Part shown: positions 58,355 through 64,000 of the stretch, one piece after another
How the letters are laid out: every line of letters begins with the position of its first letter
How positions within the stretch are numbered: the stretch's first letter is position 1
Assembly (NCBI GenBank): GCA_964291505.2
Contig: OZ220216.1
Span: forward strand, 2,480,001 to 2,544,000
Length of the DNA stretch: 64,000 nt
DNA from: Kistimonas sp964291505
GTDB taxonomy: Bacteria > Pseudomonadota > Gammaproteobacteria > Pseudomonadales > Endozoicomonadaceae
Direction: 5' to 3'
Translations under genes and position numbers: made by a program
The notes under the pieces: generated by a model
The model's database searches: none
Told to the model about the DNA's origin: nothing
Seen by the model: the letters and a program-made list of their open reading frames with translations, nothing else

Positions 58355-59287
58355 ATGCTGTCATTTCTGCCTCCTTTTCTGCGTGGGTGCCTCTCAGCCC
58401 TGCTGCTGGGATTGAACACCCTGTTACTGTGTTTGCCACTTATGTTTTTCAGCCTGAGCCGGTTTCTGATTCCCGTGAAAGCGTGGCACCGACTCAGCAC
58501 GCAGATCTGCATTGCCATTGCGGAGTTCTGGATCAGCATCAACAGTGGATGGATGAAACTGACCCGTCCCATGGACTGGCAGGTCAATGGACTTGAAGGT
58601 CTCAAAAAAGACGGCTGGTACCTGGTCACCTGCAACCATCAGTCATGGGCTGATATCTTTATTGTCCAGCACCTGCTGAATCGCCGTATCCCCATGCTGA
58701 AGTTTTTCCTCAAACAGGAACTGATCTGGGTTCCTATTATCGGTCAGTGTTGGTGGGCGTTGGATTTCCCTTTCATGAAGCGCTATTCCAAGGCTTACCT
58801 GGATAAACATCCCGAGAAACGGGGCGAAGACCTCAAGGCAACCCGCAAGGCTTGCGAGAAATTCCGGGAAGTACCGGTCTCCGTCTTTAACTTTATGGAA
58901 GGCACCCGCTACACCGAAGCCAAGCATAAACAACAGCAGTCGCCATTCCGTCATCTGCTCAAACCCCGTGCAGGCGGCACCGCCTTTGTATTAGGCGCAA
59001 TGGGCAGCCAACTGAATACCATGGTGAATATCACCATTTCCTATAACGGACCGACACCCACCTTCTGGGGTTTTCTCTGCGGAAAAGGCGATAATGTCAG
59101 CATTGACATTGAACTGTTGCCAATACCTGCTCAATACCTTGGCAAGGATTACAGTAACGACACGGAATTCCGTGAACAGTTCCAGCACTGGGTTAACGAG
59201 CTGTGGACGGATAAAGACAACCTACTGGAATCCATCAACAGCGAATCATCGCCGAAAGAAGCCTCCTACGCAGGAGCTAGCGGATAA
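58355..59287 (+). CDS. Acyltransferase, YihG-like
   Basis: A 310-residue membrane acyltransferase. An N-terminal helix (LLLGLNTLLLCLPLMFFSL) precedes the catalytic NHQSWAD motif (H-x4-D). FMEGTRYTEAKHKQQQSPFRHLLKPRAGG (in parts) gives the EGTR motif. It matches the YihG/LCLAT1-like group that acylates lysophospholipids. No clear ribosome site precedes the ATG. A hairpin follows. Confidence 0.92.
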   Translation: MLSFLPPFLRGCLSALLLGLNTLLLCLPLMFFSLSRFLIPVKAWHRLSTQICIAIAEFWISINSGWMKLTRPMDWQVNGLEGLKKDGWYLVTCNHQSWADIFIVQHLLNRRIPMLKFFLKQELIWVPIIGQCWWALDFPFMKRYSKAYLDKHPEKRGEDLKATRKACEKFREVPVSVFNFMEGTRYTEAKHKQQQSPFRHLLKPRAGGTAFVLGAMGSQLNTMVNITISYNGPTPTFWGFLCGKGDNVSIDIELLPIPAQYLGKDYSNDTEFREQFQHWVNELWTDKDNLLESINSESSPKEASYAGASG

Positions 59288-59317
59288 AAAAAAGGACAGT
59301 ATTCACTGCCCCTTTTT
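59287..59317. terminator. Bidirectional terminator between YihG-like and OmpA-like genes
   Basis: AAAAAGG/CCTTTTT plus CAGT/ACTG form an imperfect stem with small bulges and an ATTC loop. T runs flank it in both directions between two convergent stops. Confidence 0.75.
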
Positions 59318-59326
59318 CATTACACC

Positions 59327-60004
59327 TTATTGATTAGCCGGCGGCTTGAGTGCAATCGTAACCCGACGATTTTCGGCACGTCCTTCCGGTGTTTTATTGG
59401 AGGCAATCGACTGACTGGATCCTACTCCGTAGGCGGTAATGCGAGTGGGAGGGATTCCCTGCCCGATCAGGTAATCTGCCACACTGTTAGCCCTGTTCTG
59501 CGACAGCGGCATGTTAATGCGTTTTTCATCACCGGTTGAATCGGTATGACCGACTACAACGATCGTGTTGTTGTCATACTCTTTCATCACTCTCGCCACA
59601 GAGCCCAGCACCGGGTAGAAATCCGCACGGATGTTGGCAGAGCTGGAAGCAAAGGTAATATTACCGGGCATAATCAAGTTCAGCTGATTGCCTACACGCT
59701 GTACCTGAACACCGGTACCCCGTAATTCCGCACGCAGCTTGTTTTCCTGCTGATCGACGTAATAGCCGTATCCACCACCGGCAGCAGCCCCTAATGCAGC
59801 ACCCGCCAGAGCACCATCCTTACCATTCGCCAGTCCGCCGACAACCGCACCAGCCAGAGCTCCAAGGCCACTGTACTTCGCCGATTTCTGGGTTTCCTGC
59901 TCACCGGTATAGGGATTGGTTGTCTGACAGCCGGCAAGTACAGCGCCGACCAAAGCGACAGCTGTCAGCTTCTTCAATGCAAACCGTGATTTGGCAACGA
60001 TCAT
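59327..60004 (-). CDS. OmpA-family lipoprotein (YiaD-like)
   Basis: A 225-residue protein. The lipobox LAGC gives Cys 26. A Gly/Ala-rich glycine-zipper stretch follows (GALAGAVVGGLANGKDGALAGAALGAAAGG in parts), then an OmpA peptidoglycan-binding domain with VVVGHTDSTGDEKRINMPLSQNRANSV (in parts) and RAENRRVTI. It anchors the outer membrane to peptidoglycan, as YiaD does. Confidence 0.94.
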   Translation of the reverse strand: MIVAKSRFALKKLTAVALVGAVLAGCQTTNPYTGEQETQKSAKYSGLGALAGAVVGGLANGKDGALAGAALGAAAGGGYGYYVDQQENKLRAELRGTGVQVQRVGNQLNLIMPGNITFASSSANIRADFYPVLGSVARVMKEYDNNTIVVVGHTDSTGDEKRINMPLSQNRANSVADYLIGQGIPPTRITAYGVGSSQSIASNKTPEGRAENRRVTIALKPPANQ

Positions 60005-60010
60005 CGTTCT

Positions 60011-60652
60011 TTAACCTCTGATAACCATATTCTCGCGGATCTCTTCACCAATGGTCGTATCGGGACCATGCCCGGCTACCACCACGGCTTCTTCATCCAG
60101 TGTATAAAGTCGCTGACGAATGGAGCGTTCAATCGTTGGATAATCACCGCCCCAGAGGTCAGTTCTGCCGATCGCACGACGAAACAGGGTGTCGCCGGCA
60201 ATCAAAAGCTTGTGATCAGCAAACCAGAAACTCATGGAGCCCGGGCTGTGACCCGGCGTGTGCATGGCAACGCCACGACAGCAGGCCAGCTCTTCATCAT
60301 CATGCAACCAGAAATCAGGGCCTGGCACGGGACGATACGGCACCCCAAACATACGGCACTGGGTTTCCAGGTTATCCCAGAGGAATTTATCCTCTTTATG
60401 AAGATGAATGGGCGCGCCGGTCTTTTCTTTCAGTTCACCACTGGCCAGGAAATGATCCAGGTGAGCGTGAGTATGGATCAGGGCGATAATCTGCAGGTTA
60501 TGCGCCTTGACCTTTTCAAGGATTAACTCCGCATCACCACCGGGATCCACCACAATCCCTTTTCCCGTCACCGGGTCACCAATAATCGTGCAGTTACATT
60601 GCAGGGGGCCGACTGGAAACGTTTCCCTGATCATTCCTGACGTTTGATTCAT
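60011..60652 (-). CDS. Metallo-beta-lactamase-fold hydrolase, YcbL/glyoxalase II-like
   Basis: About 213 residues. Metal motif THAHLDHF (H-x-H-x-D-H), then TPGHSPGS and GDTLFRRAIGRTDLWGGD supply the other ligands. This is the YcbL group, with type II glyoxalase activity on hydroxyacyl-glutathione in relatives. ATG 60652 starts the typical amino end; a further frame to 60700 is less likely. It lies six bases upstream of the OmpA-like gene and is probably co-transcribed with it. Confidence 0.92.
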   Translation of the reverse strand: MNQTSGMIRETFPVGPLQCNCTIIGDPVTGKGIVVDPGGDAELILEKVKAHNLQIIALIHTHAHLDHFLASGELKEKTGAPIHLHKEDKFLWDNLETQCRMFGVPYRPVPGPDFWLHDDEELACCRGVAMHTPGHSPGSMSFWFADHKLLIAGDTLFRRAIGRTDLWGGDYPTIERSIRQRLYTLDEEAVVVAGHGPDTTIGEEIRENMVIRG

Positions 60653-61015
60653 GCGCGTTCCGCTTTGCTCATCGTTAAACGGGCAGATTTTATCAGCCAC
60701 CCGCCCAATTCAAACCGGGGAGGATACTACAATGTTCACCACAAAATATGTCAACGTTTTACAAACAGTGGATGGAGTTGTTCATCAAGCCTGAGCACAA
60801 AGTAAATACCCACATACTCTGTATTAGCGATGTAACAGGAATAACAACTGGCAAAGTATCCAATCACTGGTATTTTTTAACATTAAGCAATGCAGCCTTT
60901 TGGCGGTACCTGCCAATCATCACACCACCCAGAAAAACCTCAAGCACCATTTATCAACTGAGATGACCTGATCGAATCTTTGCTACATCACCTCCCTGAA
61001 ACGAGAGTTTATGTT
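60653..61015. other. Intergenic region between divergent genes
   Basis: These 363 bases should carry both promoters. A plus frame at 60748-60966 has no ribosome site and atypical composition, and I do not call it. No hairpin or repeat stands out. Confidence 0.45.
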
Positions 61016-61978
61016 ATGGCTAAATTTTGCAATCAGCAGTTTATTTCAATGCTTATATTGTCTCTGACCGGACTACTGTCAGGCGGTACCAATGCCTGTA
61101 CCACCTTTGCCTCTGTAGGTGAAGCCAATGTAGCTGGAGGCCTGTTGATTGCGAAAAATCGTGATTCCCTGGCAGCGTACCAAACGATTGAAGTCCGACA
61201 ACCTGCAACAGGGAATACCTACATAGGTCTGTTTTACAATTCAGTAGAGCATTCACCTTTTCCCTACATTGCAGCCGGTGTGAACCAATACGGCTTGTCT
61301 GTCGTTCAAAATGAATCCGCCTCTATCAATGATGCAGATCATTTTAATGACGCCGACCAGTCTGCCGCCATTTTTAAGATTCTTGAAAACTACAAGACAG
61401 TGGCAGAAATCAGGAAAGCAAAAGAGGAACTGTTTGCAGATGGCATGGCCAATTTCCTGATTATTGGCGACAGGCATCAGGCCATTCTGGTAGAGGTTGG
61501 TCCGGACAAAGGTTCCTATCAAATCCTGCCAGCCAAACAAAATAGCAATAAACTGTTTCACACCAATCATTACGTACTGAAAGGCATGGAGCATTTTAAC
61601 AAGGTCTTCTATCCGGACTCACAGCACCGCTTCAGCGCAATTAAATCGCATATGAATCAAGCTCCCAGCCAGTTAACCATGGAGGGCAGCTATTACAACT
61701 GGGTCAACAGTGCGACAAATGGACCAAACGACAGCATTCTCAGAAATGTCACCCTGGCCAGCTGGATCAACCGTATCACCAAAGATGGTACATCTGAACT
61801 CTGGGTCAGGACCACATCACCGAATCACCAGTTTCAACACTATCAGCTCAGCCTGGATCAGGCTTTCTGGAACAACCCGCCCTCCGACATTCGCCCAACC
61901 GACTTATCGGCTGCAGGTATTGTCAGCTTTCCCGTTGGCAGTGAAGCGCAATATGAGTATCAGGGTGGTGAGCTTTGA
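61016..61978 (+). CDS. Secreted Ntn hydrolase, choloylglycine/AAT (C45/C59)-like
   Basis: About 320 residues. A signal peptide (hydrophobic core SMLILSLTGLLSGG) ends near TNA, so C28 in ACTTFAS becomes the new N-terminus. N-terminal Cys is the nucleophile of this superfamily. LLIAKNRDSL matches the conserved N-R-D region, and VNQYGLSVVQNESAS and GDRHQAILVEVGP follow. These enzymes cleave or transfer acyl-amide bonds (bile salts, penicillins, acyl-homoserine lactones or self-maturing precursors); the substrate is unknown. ATG 61016 is in frame eight bases after GAGAG. Confidence 0.82.
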   Translation: MAKFCNQQFISMLILSLTGLLSGGTNACTTFASVGEANVAGGLLIAKNRDSLAAYQTIEVRQPATGNTYIGLFYNSVEHSPFPYIAAGVNQYGLSVVQNESASINDADHFNDADQSAAIFKILENYKTVAEIRKAKEELFADGMANFLIIGDRHQAILVEVGPDKGSYQILPAKQNSNKLFHTNHYVLKGMEHFNKVFYPDSQHRFSAIKSHMNQAPSQLTMEGSYYNWVNSATNGPNDSILRNVTLASWINRITKDGTSELWVRTTSPNHQFQHYQLSLDQAFWNNPPSDIRPTDLSAAGIVSFPVGSEAQYEYQGGEL

Positions 61979-61994
61979 GCCAACGCTTCCAGTC

Positions 61995-62013
61995 AGGGGC
62001 AGACGCTGCCCCT
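61995..62013. terminator. Hairpin between the Ntn hydrolase and EamA genes
   Basis: A perfect 8-bp stem (AGGGGCAG/CTGCCCCT) with a 3-base loop, between convergent genes, lacks a T run. Confidence 0.6.
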
Positions 62014-62059
62014 CATTGAGATCAAGGAATTGATAGATACTAATTTGAAAGATGATCCG

Positions 62060-62947
62060 TCAACCTAACGCAACCAGAAACAGTCCCGATAAAACAACAG
62101 CACTTCCCACCCATTTTCCAGGCCAGAGTGCCTCTCTAAACCAGAACAGCCCTATCAGTACACCAATCGGAATCGATACCTGTCGAAATGCGGCCACATA
62201 ACTGACATTACTCACATAACTCATGCTGATCAAAATCAGCACATACGTGGTACACATCATTCCCCCCGTTACAGCAGCTGCCCGGTTTTGCTCCACTGAG
62301 AGCGCGCGTCGGTTATGGCGAAGAAGGAATGACATGAGTCGATACCAGACACCTGTCATTAATGCCTGAAGACACATATAGGCGATGGCGGCGAGCACAA
62401 CATTCAATTCATCACGAAGGAGTTGCATCCCAAACGCATCGATCAGCGTATAGCCTGCCGTTGCAAAGGCAGCCAGCAACGCAAAGGCAATACCCGGCCC
62501 GGTATAGTCACGCCAATGCCATTGTGACAATCGTTTCACCGGCAGTAATAAGCAACCACCGACCACCAGCACCGTCCCGATAACAGCCTGCCGACTGATC
62601 TGATCTCCCTGCCCGAGAATCAACGCTGCAACAGTGACAACAATCACAGGGGCAGAACGGGCAATAGGATATAACATGGACAGGTCACCCTGCCGATAAG
62701 CCTGCGCAAGTGATGTCAGATAGATGTACTGACACAGACCACTGCCGACCAGTACCAGCCAGAATACCGGATCAACCTGAATCCAGCCCACACCGACCAT
62801 GATAACCGCCGGCGAAAACAACAGTGCGGCGGCAAAATTGGCACGCTCGAAAAACAGGGGATCACTGCCCCCCTGCTTCCCCAGCGCATTCCAGAGCGCA
62901 TGCATGACTGCAGACAACAGCACCAGAATCACAGCAATACTGCTCAT
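62060..62947 (-). CDS. EamA/DMT-family transporter in the phn operon
   Basis: A 295-residue, ten-helix carrier with two EamA repeats (VLLSAVMHALWNALGKQGGSD at the start). It starts 15 bases after phnX on the same strand, so it belongs to the phnW-phnX operon. A role in moving aminoethylphosphonate or a product is suggested by context only. Confidence 0.88.
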   Translation of the reverse strand: MSSIAVILVLLSAVMHALWNALGKQGGSDPLFFERANFAAALLFSPAVIMVGVGWIQVDPVFWLVLVGSGLCQYIYLTSLAQAYRQGDLSMLYPIARSAPVIVVTVAALILGQGDQISRQAVIGTVLVVGGCLLLPVKRLSQWHWRDYTGPGIAFALLAAFATAGYTLIDAFGMQLLRDELNVVLAAIAYMCLQALMTGVWYRLMSFLLRHNRRALSVEQNRAAAVTGGMMCTTYVLILISMSYVSNVSYVAAFRQVSIPIGVLIGLFWFREALWPGKWVGSAVVLSGLFLVALG

Positions 62948-62962
62948 CGCTGCAGTTTCCTT

Positions 62963-63793
62963 TCAGGGTGTTTCACCGCGGGAGAGACGTGATTCAATGT
63001 CATCCAAACACGGCAACAAATCAGCGACCGAATCAATAACATAATGTGCCCCCGCACGATGCAGTGCAGCACTTGCACGCTGTCTGAGCGTTTGCTGCTC
63101 TGCAACAGACAGCGATTGCCATTCAGCCAGAGACAAACCGCCTTCATTGCCGCTAATGGAAACCCCTATGGTCCAGAGTCCGGCGTTGAGACCTTCTTCG
63201 ATACCAACCGGTGTGTCATCGACCTTTACACAGGCAGCGACATTATTAACGCCCAGCTCAACCATGTTTCTCAGGCACATGTCCGGAGCAGGGCGACCGC
63301 GGGGCACTTCGGTTGCACAGACATTGCTGTCTGGCCGATAGCCACAATCCGCAGCAGCATCCAGCAAGTCAGCCATCATCTCGCTGCTGTAACCGGTATT
63401 TGCACCAATGAGATAACCCCGTTCACGCAATGCGGCAATCACTTCTGTCAGATGGGGAACGGGGGCTGCATATTGTGCAATGGCTTCAATTTGCAGCGGT
63501 ACCAGCGCCTCATACAATCGATCAATGTCGTCTTCATCAGCCGGTCGACCGTGCACGGACCGCCAGAGCTCTGCCACACGCGGCATAAGCGCAATTTGCC
63601 GTATATGCTCCCGCTTTTCTGTTCCCATGGGCAAACGTGCTTCCGCCGGAGTGATCGGCACTAGTTGACTGGCAAACAGTTGTTGGAAAGCGGTGATAGG
63701 CGCCATGCAGCCGAAATCAACAGTCGTTCCCGCCCAATCGAATATCACCGCCTGTATTGGTCCGGTGTAACGCCGCTGCCAGGTGTAGTTCAT
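62963..63793 (-). CDS. phnX: Phosphonoacetaldehyde hydrolase
   Basis: A 276-residue HAD-superfamily enzyme. The nucleophile motif is FDWAGTTVDFG with D19. K60 in MGTEKREHI fits the Schiff-base Lys unique to PhnX. GANTGYSSEMM and CVKVDDTPVGIEEG follow. It splits phosphonoacetaldehyde into acetaldehyde and phosphate, the second step of 2-aminoethylphosphonate breakdown. It follows phnW after 46 bases. Confidence 0.96.
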   Translation of the reverse strand: MNYTWQRRYTGPIQAVIFDWAGTTVDFGCMAPITAFQQLFASQLVPITPAEARLPMGTEKREHIRQIALMPRVAELWRSVHGRPADEDDIDRLYEALVPLQIEAIAQYAAPVPHLTEVIAALRERGYLIGANTGYSSEMMADLLDAAADCGYRPDSNVCATEVPRGRPAPDMCLRNMVELGVNNVAACVKVDDTPVGIEEGLNAGLWTIGVSISGNEGGLSLAEWQSLSVAEQQTLRQRASAALHRAGAHYVIDSVADLLPCLDDIESRLSRGETP

Positions 63794-63839
63794 CGTAGGT
63801 TTCCCCTGTTGTTGTTCTGTTGTTTATATCCAGCACAAA

Positions 63840-64000
63840 CTATTGCCAGTAGATGGATTCCTTGACGGCGGTCAGGAGTCGCTGATAATCATTCGGGAAA
63901 ACATGGCCAATGGTGCCAATCCTGAAGCAATCCGCTTCGGAGACTTTTCCCGGATAAATCACAAACCCCCGATCTTTCAAGCGTTCATAAAATTCAGAAA
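63840..64000 (-). CDS. phnW: 2-aminoethylphosphonate--pyruvate transaminase, C-terminal part
   Basis: The open frame ends at TAG (complement of 63840-63842) and continues beyond the right edge. The visible 52 residues read FYERLKDRGFVIYPGKVSEA then DCFRIGTIGHVFP, the standard PhnW C-terminus. It removes the amino group of aminoethylphosphonate to give the PhnX substrate. First visible gene of the operon; the promoter and start lie outside the window. Confidence 0.92.
   Translation of the reverse strand, partial: SEFYERLKDRGFVIYPGKVSEADCFRIGTIGHVFPNDYQRLLTAVKESIYWQ

Noticed and set aside
60748..60966. Plus-strand frame of 72 codons
   Set aside because: No ribosome site and no recognisable pattern; lies where promoters for two divergent genes are needed.

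Overview
The window is a gammaproteobacterial chromosome segment of moderate GC. Most genes are metabolic and typical of Oceanospirillales-type bacteria: ActP/Acs acetate use under a CrbS/CrbR-type system, TRAP-TAXI, LIV and MetNIQ transporters, YchJ, ZapE, CysZ and TrxB. Scattered among them are AT-rich genes with eukaryote-like content: a USP-type deubiquitinase-like protein, an ankyrin protein with a basic NLS-like cluster, a split zinc-finger/AT-hook-like gene pair, a Cys-cluster membrane protein and an orphan helical protein. This mix suggests a host-associated lineage resembling Endozoicomonas; that assignment is inference. No phage, insertion sequence, CRISPR array or rRNA was seen.

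Layout. 0-7.4 kb: end of an unknown gene, ychJ, an orphan AT-rich gene, a TAXI binding protein with its fused TRAP permease, and dinB. 7.5-20.8 kb: a PlsC-like acyltransferase, then an acetate block holding a CrbR-type response regulator, a CrbS-type transporter/sensor kinase, yjcH-actP and acs. This block is interrupted by the zinc-finger-like pair and the deubiquitinase-like gene. A GACYAAAGTCTRAT motif lies upstream of both yjcH-actP and acs. 20.8-24 kb: a 40-residue membrane protein not previously evident, seven tandem initiator tRNA genes behind one strong promoter, an NCS1 permease and the Cys-cluster protein. 24-30.4 kb: livJ-HMGF and a fatty-acid hydroxylase. 30.5-37.8 kb: amidohydrolase, ALDH7-type dehydrogenase, cupin, PanE-like reductase, EamA exporter and a secreted S10 carboxypeptidase. 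37.8-40.5 kb: metN-metI-metQ with an 11-G tract in metI and a terminator hairpin in the metN leader.

41-52 kb: a DsbA-like protein and a Zn-type arsR-zntA pair around a 48-bp perfect palindrome, then zapE, zapG/yhcB, a LapG-like protease without a signal peptide, thioesterase, MFS transporter, trxB and cysZ. 52-60.7 kb: the ankyrin protein, pta, an ygbA-like gene, a CNNM/CBS protein, a YihG-like acyltransferase, an OmpA-type lipoprotein and a metallo-beta-lactamase-fold hydrolase. 61-64 kb: a secreted N-terminal-Cys Ntn hydrolase and a phnW-phnX-EamA aminoethylphosphonate operon that runs off the edge.

How it fits together: uptake (ActP), activation (Acs) and sensing (CrbS/CrbR) of acetate form one physically clustered circuit. 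Pta lies 34 kb away without a visible ackA. The zinc exporter and its sensor form a self-contained resistance unit. The eukaryote-like genes sit singly at boundaries between conserved operons, which fits separate acquisition as candidate effectors.
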